DNA of 64,000 nucleotides from Pterobdella sp. o SKG-2022 (GCA_964035795.1 OZ038321.1:12620208-12684207); one strand, 5' to 3'; positions 11,481-26,400 are shown, counted from the first letter of the stretch. Notes: generated by a model from the sequence alone, not told the origin. Program-made: numbers and translations.

Positions 11481-14400
11481 TCACTCCATCTGCAGCTTTC
11501 TTCTTATCATTCCTCCAGTTATCGGCCATTCAGTATTCATTCCGTTCATTTCATCTTCATAACTTGCTTCCCTATCAAGCTTATCTAAGCCCGTTTCACT
11601 ATAAATGTTTTTCTTTTTTTTTTCATATTTTTTACCAAAACTTATTTGAATACTTTTTTCATAGTCAGGGTGTGTCAAATAATTATTTCTATTATTGTCT
11701 TTTTCATTCTCTCTTTTTTCCTCTTCAGTCTTCTTCTTATTCTCATGGTTTTTGGTTATTTTTCTGATTTCAAGCTTCATTCTACTTTCACCTATGTCAA
11801 AAGTCTTTTCAATTTCTGTTTGAAATTAATTCATTAAAATTTATTTTGGTTTGGCTCAAATTTGAAAATTGAATACTTTATAAATCTATTATCTAATTAA
11901 ATATAACTGAAAACCTTAAAAACTAATATCCAACTTAAGAATTAAGCTATATGATTCTTTTCAGTTTCATTTTGTATTCAACTATTGGTTGCTTGTTTTC
12001 AAAATTTTTCAAAACGTGAAAAAATTAAAATGCTGAAAAGATGATTTGAGAAAAAAAAATTCTTGTCTGTATATATATATATATATATTTGTGAAAGTGA
12101 ACTCGCGCAAAATGTAAATACTGAGTTTGATATGAATCAAAAAAATGTTTAACTGAGCATTAATAATTATCAGAATTTGATGTTGGATTTTTATATTCAA
12201 TTATAAATCTTTGTGTTAATAATTTAATGAAGTCACATGTATTTTTGAGAAAATTTATTTTATATATGCATTTATGCTTATTATTTTAAACAATTTTAAA
12301 AATTCATGAACTTGCAAAAATGCAAATGGTATTACTTAAATACTTATCATAGAAACTCTTAAAGATAGGAACTTTTTCGATCACTTTACCATGCTTCGAT
12401 TTGAACTGTAGGTCAATTTATTAGTATAAGATGAAAGAATTAAACAACATTCAAGTACGTTCAAAAAATATTTGAATTTCAGTATTCTTTATTATTATTT
12501 CATTTCAAGACTTTTTAAAAATATTGTATGAAAGAAGGCTTTACAACTATCATTACATAGCAAAACGCCATTTATAATCAATTAGAAAAAATTTATAGAA
12601 AGTTTTTTTTATAATTTTAATAGACATTTTCAGAAAGAATTCTCTTTATCGAGTCAAATTTTCCTAAATGAGTCAATAAACAAGTAAATTTCTGTTGTCC
12701 TTTTGCACAAAAGTACATAACTTGTCTTTTTGTGGATTTTCTTTTCGAAATATGTTTTTAGAAGAATTGCGTAACCACAAAAAAGAAGATGTGATAACTT
12801 TCATCGATTTCAAAAAAGCATTTGACTCGATAGCTTGGTCTAAAATGTTAAAATCTTTGGTGCATATGGAAGTTCTCTTGAAATCTTTAAAAAAATACGA
12901 GTGATGTACAAAAACACCTCCGCTCATGTTATGACCCCGGAAGGCAATACTGACATCTTTCAGATCGACACTGGCGTTTTACAAAGAGACCCACTCACCC
13001 CGTTCCTTTTCATCATTTGTTCAAAGTATACTCTCAGCACCTCAATTTTTCTTCCAGATGGATTGACTGTCAAGAAAAAGAAAGTCGTAGAGTCCCTCCC
13101 GAGAAACTCGCTGAACTTGCATTTGCCGACGATATCGCTTTGATGGAAGATATGATCAACAAAGCTCTGAGTCTCTTCTCCACAAAATCGAGACCGCAAC
13201 TCAAAAAATAGGTCTTTTTCTCAATGCATTTTAATCCCTCTGTAGAGTCATATTCATGCTATGAATGATGACGAAATTGAAAAGGTTGATGATTTTCTTT
13301 ACTTGGAAAGTTACATCAACTCTTCTCGAGAGATTAACACCCGAATCGGAAATCATGAAGCGCTCTCAACTCTCTAGAAAGAATCTGGAACTCTCGCATT
13401 ACTACAGAAATGAAAGGTAGGATTTTCAAATCTACTGTTGGGTCCATACTGCTATAGGGGGTTGAATCCTGGGTAATGACCAACGCTGCAGTGAAGAAAG
13501 TTGATAGAACCTACACTCGCATGCTCCAAAGAGTCAAAAATATTTCCTGGAAGGACCGCTTATTAAATACTCAGCTACACGGTCAAATCCCAAAGTTGTC
13601 TACCATAATCAAAAGAAGACGGTTAGCGCTTGCTGGACATGTAGCTCGGCAGAACAAGCCCGCAAAACTCTATTATTCTGAACGCCGGAAGAGTGTCGTA
13701 GAAGAGGTCGTCCGAGTATAACACTGAAAGACGTACTTCAAAAAGACACAAGGCTGACTTCTAACGAATTACGTACTGCTATGGCTGATAGACAAATATG
13801 GAGAAAAAATTACGTCGTCACCAAAATGAAAATCGGAGGCACTACTACTACTACACCGAACTGAAAATTGGAGGCACTGCTACTTTTTGACACTTTTTCA
13901 ATATTTTCGAAGATAAATGAAAAAAGATAATTGAAAAATATTCAATTTTTTAAAATATTTGAACTTGAAATAAGTGTAATTGATATAAATTAAACAATTG
14001 GCAAGCAAGAATACTATAGGAAGAATGTGAGAAGACGTAATAAAAGTTGTCGTTAACAAATAAAAAAAGACGATTTTCACTTCGATAAGAAGGTCCAGGT
14101 TTTTTTGTTTCTGCTTCTCAATCTCTTCATTCAATCTACACAGTTCATCTTCTTGCAACTCAATCTGTGAGTTTTTGATTCCGAATTTCTTTAGATCGTT
14201 TTATTAAAATTTTTTAATTAAAATGGCTATACGAAGTTTCATTTTCTTTTTTTTATATAGAATACAATAATTCATCATCTTGAAAATTTTTAACTTTTTA
14301 TCCAATAATTTAAAACAAAATTTTCTTTTAAAATACTGTATGCATTGTTATCATGGCCTGCAAAACAAACAACTTCAATAATCGGGTTTGCACTTTGAGT

Positions 14401-17400
14401 TTTAACGATATTTCTATTATAAAAATTTAATAGCATGTTTATGATTCAGTATGCAATGATCATAAAAAATAAATTAATAATTACAAAAAAAAATATTTTT
14501 ATTACTACAGTATTATTCTAATGTCAAAGAATTTATACTTTATTGTAAAATTAAAAAAGACTATTAAATACAGTTTATTTTTTATTTTTTTAAATCTTTT
14601 TTTTTTATGTTTCATATAATGTTTTCAAAAATTTTACCTCTTTTAAAAGCCATTCGTTGTCATAAAGTGTTTGCTTTTCTGTCCTATTCATCTCTCGCAC
14701 TGTCTGCTTCAGTGAAAAATACAACACACTTCAACGCATGTTCTATTGCTTTTCTAATCAATATTCCCCCATAAAATGTTTCTTAAATTTTGAGAAGTTT
14801 TAAACAAAAATTAAAATTTAGTCTTTTCTCATTCGAAGCGATTAATATTGGCTTTTCACACGAAGTTTTTGCCAAAGATATTTTTTTGATAATCTTTGAT
14901 CAACAACCATTATAACCGGCTTTTTTCGAAATTTGGTTTTCAAAACTTATCTTTTCTGATTTTTGGACATGATCTGTTTTTCATTTTTATTTAAAAAATG
15001 ACTCATTATTATAACTTTTTCCAGTTTTTTTACAATTTTTGAAATTATATTTTCGATCGTAAGTTCAAACGTTAGCGATATTCAAAGATCTTAACTTAAA
15101 AGAATATATTGATTAAATTCATTCATTATTATTTCAAAATATTTTATAAAATTTTTTTTAAGTTTGTTTAATGATTTCATTCATTTCTTGCGTCAAGTGA
15201 GAGTATTTTGTTGAAAAATTAGTGAAACTAATAAAACGTACCAGACTGAAAATAATTTTTATGAATAATGATCAAATAAGAATAATATGATTTGCAGCTC
15301 TAGCTTGAAACAAATATATGATTTTGAAAAAATATTACAAAAAAGAAGATCAACTTCCAAAAATATGAGCTACAAGAAATCGAAAAATCCTTTCGAGTCA
15401 GCTCTTTTAATGTTGGAACAATGAGAGTGAAATCAGCTGAAACGGTGGAAAAAATGACGAGAAGGAAAGTTGCTCTGTGTTGCCTGCAAGAGACTTGTTG
15501 TGAGATCAACTTGAAATGATTGCAGACAAGAACTCTCGTTACAAGTGTTATGGCTGTGTAAATGATGAAGGCACTGGTAGTATGAAAATTTTACTGATTA
15601 AGTATCATCTTATTATAGTCAGCATCTTTTTCTTTCCAAGAGCCAATGACTTCTTTCTCTGACCTAAACCTCTTTTCTCATTTTACCCTATTATTCAAAC
15701 ACTAACCCAAGCTTACGAAAAAGGTTTTTCATCATACATCTCTAACTTAACTTTGGCCTTTTCTTTTTTCTACTATAATCAACCCCAAACTTCTACACTT
15801 TGACAAAAAAATCATCACCTCTCCTATTACAACATGACTCAGCCATCTTGAACTTTCTTGTCTCACAACTTCAACAATTTTATTATCCAGCCGGAATCTA
15901 ACCATCAACTTTTTAGTACGCACACCATCAGCTAGCTGCACACCATTCATCATTTGAAGCAATCTTTTTTCACCCTATTCAACTGATCTTTCTACTTATG
16001 TTTTCAAGCCATATGTCATGGCAGATTTCACACATGTTCTATAAACTTGTTCTTCGATATTCCATTTGTGTCTTTTACTGAATAAACTAGTTTTTTTACC
16101 TCATGAATCAATATTAACCAAACTTTCTACCACCACACTCCATGAACTTTGCATTACCAAAATTAACCTTCAATTCTTTTTCTTCAAAAGCTGCCTTCCA
16201 ACAAATAAATTGTGCTTTCAGCTCTTTTATAGTCTTTGCCATCAAGGCCAAGTCATTTGCCAACAAGCAATCCATTCAGCAATAATGAGAAAATAACTTG
16301 TGAAAGAACCAATCCCTATAGGCACCTAAATTAGCATCAGTTTCTTCCAACCAAAGTCGCGTTTTTGCTTTATTTTATATAGAAATCACTGCTTAAACCA
16401 ACCTTTCCGAGATCATCTTCTTTCTCAGCGCCCATTCAATCACCTTTTAGGTCACCCGATTGAGATCATTTTCACATTAACAAAACATATAAAAAGCTTC
16501 TAATTTTTCTGAAGATAGCATTCCTGCATTATTTCGATAATAAAAATATTGTCCACTCTGCTTCTACTGGGGATGAAACCAAATTGCTTTGGTCAACTTT
16601 CACTACACTTTCAGCTTTTTTTACAACAACCTTTCAACACTTTTTATACCAAGCTTTAAAAATGTTACAGTTCAACAGCTACCTTTTTTATAAAAAATCT
16701 CCAAAAAAACGTGAAGCAAAAATAAGAAAAACCAGGTATTCTCAAAACCCTTTACCCATTTGAAAGCTGCTGGGGAGTGAGTGTTTTGGTAAGTTTCGAT
16801 CAAAGTTACTTTTTGTTAATTTTTAAAAGCTATAGTTATGAAGTTTCATACCGCTTAAGGTTTTTTATGCTGATGACTTGATGGTGAACGCTCAGTCCAT
16901 GGATGAAATTCTCATGATTTTGAAAGCGTGGAAATCAGAGATGAAAAAAAAATAGGTACGGATGATTAAAAGGTAAGTAAAAATTAATGGTTTTTGATTC
17001 TGTTGAAAAAATCTGTAAAGTTTCCAATTTGTGTATTTCAAACGGGTCTAGTGGATGTGAAAAATGGGTGCACAAATAATGCAATGACATATCAAGTTCT
17101 TTGACTTCAGCTCTTGACTTCAAATGTGCTCGTTGTTTTAGTATAACTCATCCTACTGATTAATGAAAAAAGCGATTGTTCGTGAGGAAACAATGGAAGT
17201 TGTTTCAGAGTTCTGCAATTTTATGCATGTGAGCTTGCTTCACTAGCACATTGTAAGTGTGTCTGAAGTAATTTTGGTCAACTTCTTTTTTTTTTTTTTT
17301 ACTAATCGACATTTATCTTTATTGACTAGAAGCCGTATCTAGCCAACCTGTGTCAAACACGTTGCTTCCTGCTGTAAAAAATGGGCTGTAACTGTATTCA

Positions 17401-20400
17401 CGTGAAAACGTTCATTGTGGCTTAATTCATTTCCAGCCTCGGCAGTCAAGAAAGAGTGGTTTGAACATGTGAAGCGTAGTGCGGGCTGGATCTCAAAGAT
17501 GCAAAAGTTGGAATTAGATTTTTTAATGAAGTAATCGGTGATTGTAATGCTCACATTGGAAATGAAGCAGCAAAATACACGTATAACCAAGAAACGAATC
17601 ATAATGGAGCACTTATTAATTTATTTCAAAAAAACCATTTGATGACAGCAAACACCTGTTTTTAAAATAAGTCCGGAAAGCTATGGACCTATCTATCAGG
17701 TACGGGAGAAACAAAACCGCAATTAGACTACATTCTCATTAACAAAAAGTAGAATTCGATCAAGAATGTAGAGGCGTACCACCATCGAGACATTTCTGCT
17801 CGATTGAAACTTAGTCTTAGAAGTCAAAACACCGGCACAAAAGAAATTATACAGCTGGTCAGCACTTAGCAGAAATGAAAAGTTGCAACATCAATATACG
17901 ATTCAGCTAAGAAATAGATACGCTGAACTATGTATTGAAGGTGAAGATTTCACGGAAAAATATAAGCTAATAAAAGCAAAAAATGAAACGTCTTACTTAC
18001 TTTTTCAAACAAGAAAATGCAAAAACAAGATAAATTTCACAGAAAATGGAAAGGTTATTAAACAAAGATATAAAGTTCAAAAAGCGTTTGATTTTTATCA
18101 AAGAGAGGCAAATGAAACTACCAGTAAAAACCTCCAATCAGAGAAAGCGAAACTATAGAATTTACAATAGCCTATGTGAAGAACAGTTGGCACAGCAAAT
18201 TACAATAATTGAAACAACAGCAAACATGGTCAAAGGTTTAAGTGCTGGTATCTCATAAATGAAGAAAGTGGTCGAAGAACCTTCAAAAAAGGCATTCTTT
18301 AAAGCAAGAACAAAGGTGAAAGGATCAAAAGCTGGTACAATCATTTCAGCGATCTACTGGGTAAGGAATCCACAACATCAAATGATTGTGGTGTCCAGTT
18401 TCAAACAATATTTGAAAAACTACAGATAGAAACTGGATCTTTCATCAAAAAAGAATATTTTACTGTGAAAAAATTTATGTATTTGAATATTCAATTGAGT
18501 GGAAATTTCAGATTTTAGTTTATTATAATTATGAGGATGATGATAATAACACTAATTCATGCTGGCGGTATTTTTTTAGACATCGAACCTTTAAAATATT
18601 TATGTCTAGGAAAATAGGTCATACATCATTCATAAATGAAGTTTTCCAGAATTTTGCGATCCACCATATATCTTCTTTTTCTTGAGGTTACTCGTATGCT
18701 TCATTTTGATAGTCAATCCCAGTATGTAAACCCGCTTAAACATGGTTTGAAGTTTGACCACATCACTTTCTCATGCAAAATTTATAAGCTTCCACGATTT
18801 TTTTAGTCGTTAGTTACTCAAAAAAATTTTTGTAAGAAATTTATTTTTTCGTTTTCACTAGCAATTCTTTTGATATTTTGATATTTTTATTTTTTTGAAT
18901 TTTACCAGTAAAATTTAAATTTGTAAAACCCTCATAATTTGAAGTTTTACCGGTAAAAGTTTACAAAAGAACATATGACGTCTCTAAAAAACTATTTTAT
19001 TCTGATTTTTTAAAAATAAATTTTATTTATAAATTTCATCTATACTTTTATTTTATAAATCCTTTTTTAAATTTGAAAAATACTAATTCGACTACTTTGG
19101 CAGCATTTAAATTGAGGTTCAGGATGGCCATGGTTGTGTCATGGTTCATCTTTTCAATTGTGTCTCTGCTTCTCTTTTCTAATTGATCTGTGGTTTTCTT
19201 GTATGGGATTTTACTGGTCACATGTTTCATTTATTCTACGTGTATTTGAGTTTTCGTGAGCATCATAAAAATATAAACTTAGTAAAAACATATACAAATA
19301 AACATGAAAATCTCATCAAAGCAGAATTTCCAGCTCATAAACACCTAAATGTACAAAAACCGATTGTTTATTATTAGTATATTTTTTTTAATTTTGAGCA
19401 CGTATGCCAAAATAAGGTTTCAGTTAAATTTCTGATTTCAGATATTTTTTTGACCAGCCCTAATTACCTGTAATGAAAGAGTATCGTTCGTCTTCCTCTC
19501 TCTTCCATCTTTCCATCATATCGATTCTTTTTTTCATTTCAAACTGACCAACATCTCTGAAATACTCCCAAATTTCTATTTCTTTTTGTATTTTTTCAAT
19601 TTTTCGATCCTTCTCGTTGTTAGCTTCAATAAATTCTGGTCAATTTAGTTTTATTTAATTATTATCCATGTTAACGAAAATGACATTGATATAAAAACTA
19701 TAATAAAAACAAGTATAAGACCCATTGTAAAAGAAATATAATATAAAAGACCTTTTATCTCTTTCTCAAACTGTTCTTGCAGTGCAATATTTTTGTTCAA
19801 TTGTTTCATCACATCGTTCCTATCCACTCCATAGTTTACCTTTCTTGAGTTATCTTCTGTTAATCAAATTGACCATTAATGACAATAAATAATATATTTT
19901 TATAACGAAAAACTTTCTACCTCTTCCGAATAAATTTTCATCTGAAGTTTATTGTTCATAAAACTACGACTTTGAAAAAATTGTGATTATGTTTTATACA
20001 GTTTTTAAGCAAATATTTAATATAATTTTATTTTATATAATTTAAAATTAACATGTATTATTGAAAAATGCTTTCGTTTTAAGTTTTTTGAATATTATAT
20101 TAAGACGAAATTTATTTAATTAAAAGCGTGTAACTCTTTAACAAGTATGTTCATATTGGATACATGTTTAGTAAATTACTCGTGGTCTATAAGAATTAAA
20201 AACGAATAAAGGTCAAGTTTCATTGCTGCGAGAAAGCTGGAACGCTTTAGAATAACAAGAAGTGTATTTTCTGAAGTTCGAATTTGAGTGTAGTTTCATT
20301 ATTTTGTGCTCCATTTTACAAAAAAAATTGTTTCAGTGACTTTCAATGACGATGGTTGTAGCATCTGTCATGGAAAAAATGACTTTCAAAAAGTTTTTTA

Positions 20401-23400
20401 AACAGGAAAAAAACGTGTATCAAAAGGAAATTGTTTAATTGTTTGTTTTTAGTACAATAGAGTATCAAAACATTGATAATTATTTTTTGTAGTGCACAGT
20501 TTACAAACTAGGTTTGCTGCAGAATCGTCCGAGTAGTCGGAAAAAATAGTCCTAGAAAGTTTGGAAAAAAGTGAAGAACGCAAATCAAATGGGATAGAAT
20601 TTTATGAACATTGAGTAATGTGTGAAAAAAATGAGAGAAACAGACTGGGCAGCTACAGATCAAAGTACTAAGATCTGAGAGACTTTTGTGAGACTTTCGA
20701 ATAGTAAAAAGCTTAAAGAAATAAGTGAGTTCCGATAATTTCAGTTTAGTCTTTCGGGCAACTAGCAACCAATAAAAACAATTGAGGCCAGCGTGAAGTA
20801 GAGTTGCAAGAGTCTAAAAAAGAGTAACGAAATAATCGAAGCTACATCAGTGCTGAATGACAAAAATTTTAAGGCTTGTTTGATGTCATGAAAACCTGTT
20901 AAAGCTGGAAGGTAAATTATTAGTTTTTGATTTTATTGAATTTGAAAACTATAGCAAGACTAGTGCTGTCAAAGGCAACTCCAGTGTGAAGAATGGATTT
21001 TGAAAAAAGTATGGAATTGCCAACAAACATTATCTTGCTATTTATAAAATTCAACATGAGGTGTCTATGAGGATACTAGATATTAAATTCTAAGATGCAG
21101 TCAAAAATCTTAGAGAGGCTGAAACGGGAATCTAGATAAGAAACATAAGTGAAGGAAGTGATATCATCAGTTAATTGAAGATAGGAAATGACCTGCTTTA
21201 AGACGATTTTCTAATAAAAGGTGTATAGAGAAAAAATTATAGGGCGAAAAACTGAGACACAAACAAATAAAAATAGCTAGAAAAGGAAGAATGAATATTT
21301 CAACAAATTACTTGAAATTAAAATAATAGAAGTAAAAACAGTTAAAATTGGATAAGAAATATGGGAGTAGTCTTTCAGCATGTGCTAAAGATTGTGAGAA
21401 TTGACGGTTTCGAGTGCTGCTGAAATATCTGATGACACCAAGACGGCGTTTTAATATTCACTATATTATGTTCATATGTAGTTTCAAAAATTTTGATTCA
21501 AAAGTTTAACATGATGAAACTACTGAAAACATATGCGTAATTATTTTTGTGAGGTTTGGAGCAAAAAATATAGTTTAGAAAAACTTCAAATTTCATATGA
21601 ATCTTTGTTTTTAATTTTTTAGATATTCAAAATAACTCAAAATATTCCATATTATTTTGAAAATTTTAAAATGAAAAAATTATTTATTTGAAAAATAATG
21701 TTTTACTAAGAAAAAATGCAATATAACAAGTGAAAAATTGAAATTACAATAATAACATTATGAAGAGCTCGAAACCAAACTACGGCATAAAAATAAACTT
21801 ACTTGACTGCACTCCTTTAATTTTTTCATATCAATTATCAATTAAACTTTGAAATAAATTTCCTTGATGTATATCTGTGGTATGTGCAAAATAGAATTTT
21901 TATATTTTGATGATTTAAAATAGATATTGCGTGATCTAGACGTTACCAAAAAAAATCAAAAACTATATCAGATACAATCATGTGACTGAAAAGACATTAG
22001 TACATAATCAAAATGAAAAATTAGATAAATCGAAGTTGCTATTAAAAGATCAACTGAATGCATCGGTAAATAAAAGCAGGTTATACATTAAAGTTTCCAG
22101 ACTGAATGTATGAATTAGAACTTTTTTAAAATTCTAAGAGTTTTTTGAAAAAACGGAAATTTAAATATGTCTGAGCAGATGGAAAAATCGAACAAATATT
22201 AAATTCCAATGGAAATTATGTAATTAATAAAAAATTTAATTAATCAACCTTTTTCTAATTTGTCTTCTAACACAGCATTTGACAAAATCCTTTCTTGTTC
22301 ATATTCCAATTGTTTTATCTGGGTATTTAAGAAAGTTTACAAAGTATATTATATGAAACAGAAAAATTATTTGAAGCTGTATAGATGTATTTAGACAACT
22401 TTTCAACTTTAAATTAGAAAAGTTTATCGCTTATTTCAGATGACCGAAGTATTTTACGTAATTTTCGTACAAAACAATTTTCATCATTTTAAAAAAATGT
22501 TTTGAAAATATACCTTCCATCTTCCTAATTAACGAAACATTTTATTTCATAGAAAAAAAGAAAAAAATCAAATAAAAAGTTTTTCATTAAGTTTTTTCCC
22601 CAATTAATTTAATAAATCATGCAAAAAGGTTTTTTTCATTAGTATTATCTTGCGATGTTTAAATCACAAGGCATGTTATACATGCCCTAGACAAGGCAAT
22701 ATGCATGAATTATTCTATATAGGAATTAATTTTACTGCGCATTTCAAGTTTTTGACTGTTATTTCTTATTCATATTGTTTATAGTAAATGTCTTCAAGAG
22801 CAATATAGCAATCCAATGAAGCATCTTAACGTTACCGGGATTAGAAGCTTCATAGTTTATTATCAAAATAATATAGTTGTTCGCAAATCATAATTCTCAA
22901 CCATTAAAAATATTTTATAATGGAATTAGCATAAATAATTTTTTAATCTATTCAATTTATTGTCTTATACGTAGGCCTGCATAGCTTGTTTCATAGAGTG
23001 TTAGACTCTATCTGAAGTTACCCGATTCCATTTCCATGTTGGGCCAACAATCAGCAGCTGAACCACAGTGTGTTTAAAATTATTCAAAATTTTAGCAAGC
23101 GTTTCGAACCTTTAGAGAAAAATTTCATTTATATGCCATTTTACATTTGAATTATATCACATTGTTACTAGTCTATATAATAAAGTGTTAAAGTAGACAA
23201 CTTCTCTTCTTTTACATCACTTTACTCATGCGTGCCACAGAGCTCCGTTCTAGAACCAATCCTTTTTACTTCTTATACATTACTCATGTGCAACATTATC
23301 AAACAGAACTATTTGTTTTTTTACCAGTTTGCTGATGACATTGCCCGTTTCATTTGAGTCTTTAACAAAGATACTAACCATAATCTTCATAAATTATTAA

Positions 23401-26400
23401 TTTTCTAGTTGTCTTTTTGCTCTAAGACCTTGGTTTTCTCATAGTGAATTTAAATTAATTTTTATTAAAAACGAGATGATATTTTTCGTCAGTCCTCTTT
23501 TAGCAAAATACAATTTCCTTTCTTTAGTAACTTTTGATAGAACTGCACTTCCATTACCTCAAAGCTCAATGTTTCAGGTGTCATTCTAGACTTAAGTTTG
23601 AACTTTTTAAATTTTATATTTCCAATAAGTTGAGCTTCCAACTTTGAAATACAAGCCTTAGAAACAAGTAAGTAAATTTCTCTCTTGCAACTGATAGTTT
23701 TCTCACTATTTCACTAGTTCTTTCCAGATTGAACTACTGCAACTCTTTCATTTGTGGGCAGCCAAATTATATTTTGAACACTTCAACTCCTCCAAAATCA
23801 TGCGTTCAAAAAGGTTCTTCAGCTGATTACTTCAGCTTTTCCAGTGACTAGTTTGCTCGTTTGCACTGGTTAATAGTTTCCCAAAGATATAAGTTCAATT
23901 TTTTTAGCTTGTTGCTTGCGTTTTCAAGCTGAATAAACCTACCTGTCTTTTAGACACGGTCAACAACCACTCAGATCTTTGCACTTTAGTTTCCAACTTC
24001 TCACCTGTTTCTTTAAGCTTGTTCAAAAGTTGCTCTTTCTCTAACCATGTTCCACGTCTGTGGAATTCTTTCTCACCTATTTTATGTTTAGCATCTTTTC
24101 TCGAAAAACTTTCGCAAAGTTTTGAAAACTCGCATATACCATTAATAACCTCACTCAAAAACTTTTGAGCGTTTTTGAAGCCAATTTTGTTTGTAAATTG
24201 CGCGCTATGAAAATCTCAATGTAAATAATAGAAAGTAACAGAAGTAACCCCACATTCCTTTCACTTGCCGATCAAAACATTTATAAAGATAAAAGTGATT
24301 GGCTTTACCATTGTCAGATTTGTATATTGGTATAAAAATATTTCACATTTTCCAATAAAAATGCAACAAAAACATGTAGTAATGGTATTTCAAGACTTGG
24401 AATGAAATAGTTGACAAATATATTAACAGTAACTGTTTGAAAGAAATTCAAGTAACATGATTCAGTTATAAAAACATTATCGAATAAGAAACTTTCCTCT
24501 TTCTGTAATAGATCGATATTCACCAAATTGCTTAAAAAGGTTATAACATAAAATATTTTCTTGGCCAATGGGGTGCTTCATAAGCAAATCGATGGAGTGG
24601 CTATAGAAGGCTCTCTGTCAGTGGTCTTTTCGAATCGCTTCATGAAAAGCATGAAGGAGAATTTGGTTAATCCTTTAAATCCCTTCTTCTACATGAGATA
24701 TTTAGATGATATATATGTTCGCAGAAACAATGATTGCAGTGATAGCCTTTTTCAAGCCCTGAATAATTATCATCCGAACATTAAGCTGACGTTGGAATTA
24801 TCACCATCTAAATTTATTGACTCAAACATACATAGGCTCGCAGATGGAACGGTTAGGTTCAGTGTGCTACATAAATCCACCAAACTTCCGTTTCATTACT
24901 CTTCTCAAGTGCCAACACAGTATAAGAAGTGTGTCATCAGAGGTGACCTTCATAGAGGTGAGAAGATTGGATGTTGTTTTTCCGAGAAAACTAACTGGAT
25001 CGTAATGAAATATTTCTCTTTAGTAGTTGCTAGGTAACGGATATTTAGTTTATTGCCTGATGATGAAACATTAGTTTCGAAAGGCTTCGCACTTCAATAA
25101 AGTTTAAAATCCTGTGTTTATCTTTATACAATTATCGTATAATTAAATTCCAAAAATTTTGAAAAAATTATAAATGAAATAATTTAAAAAAAAATTAGAA
25201 ATATTTAAAAGACCAAATAGCATTAATGGTGGTGATGATAAAACTATAATGATGGGCATTATTAAAATAGAATTAGCTCAATCACTTACAGAGTATGGCG
25301 TGTGAGAAAAATTATTTTTGTGTGAAAATAATAAATAAACTTGGTGAAACAAGAATAATAATTTTATTCACTTTTAGTACAGAACTATGAAACATTTTTT
25401 TAAAATATTGAATGTTAGTATAAAAATTATTTCCGATTTGAATAAACTACTATTTTTATCCAGATAATCGTGTTTATTCAAAAAAATGAAATAATTTTGA
25501 ACAAAAACAGCAAAATACAGAAAAATTTAAACTTATATTTCATTATCACTTCAATACTGTGAACAACAAACTCACATTATCAAGTGATAATTTGATGATG
25601 TAAGCTAGTCTTACGAAAAGCTTCGTGCCTTCTTTAAAATAAATACTTTGTGTTTGTTTACCTTACAATTTGCTTTAAGCTGTTATATTTCATTAAAAAT
25701 CAAAGTAATTATCTTTTTGAAATATAAAAAAACTCGAAAACAACGTTTCAATTGAATACCATTTATTTTCTCATTTGAAAAAAATAAATTTAGCAATTAA
25801 GTTTTGCTTTTTTCATGTTTTTTGATAAATTCTTGTTTACGTTTTTGTGGAAGCTTGATGCATTTTTTAGATTTTTTTTTAGCTTCATTCAAACTCGAAA
25901 AATTTATCAAGTTCTTTTCTTCGCAACTGAAATGATTTTTTTCAACATACGCTAGCCTAAAATGAACGTAAAACGATGATAACATTAGCTAGACACCCTC
26001 TATTACTCATCTGCTCAATCACCATCGGTGATCTGGTCTGTGATGGATACGAATGAAGTAATTCTATTTTTTTTTATTATTTTTTCCATCATTGTTTTTT
26101 AAAGTTTTTATTTTCAAATTTATCGATATGCGGTTTGAACAGAAAATACGGCTTATTTTTTTCAATCATTTTCCTTTTCAAAAACTCTCAGGTTTTCTAA
26201 GTTATTTCATGAAAAGCATTTATGAGTCGGGATTGTAGTCAAACTTTTTTTAAATTATTCTATGTTGTCAAACTTTGAACTTTTCATGAGAAGTGGAATA
26301 GATGTTTGAGCGGTTTTCATGTGTCACAGAGCACTTGTGTACCGAAATTTTTGTAAACATCCAACTTTCTTCTCAAGGCGATCAAACAAGTACGCAATTT

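Larger units (their letters stand above)
24561..25640 (+). mobile_element. Penelope-like element, RT 3' half and terminal region
   Basis: The 158-residue frame contains VLHKQIDGVAIEGSL (family form KQIDGVAMGSPL), FMKSMKENL, YMRYLDDIYV (about 24703; catalytic DD intact), LNNYHPNIKLTLE and KSTKLPFHYSS. These are the Penelope-type reverse-transcriptase signatures rather than those of LINEs. The MGSPLGP box is mutated. The frame ends at 25037 with no endonuclease. About 20 bp on, the first of two related terminal blocks begins (25057 and 25592), consistent with a repeated pseudo-LTR. Confidence 0.8.

Noticed and set aside
23904..24158. A coiled-coil-like exon on the minus strand (TWLEKEQLLNKL)
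   Set aside because: Antisense of the CR1/L2-like PRLWN block; the plus-strand reading explains the sequence, and its phase is not needed by the CCDC83-like model.
25797..25985. Lys-rich frame on the minus strand as an extra CCDC83 exon
   Set aside because: Exons 2 and 3 of that gene already join in phase; composition is low-complexity.
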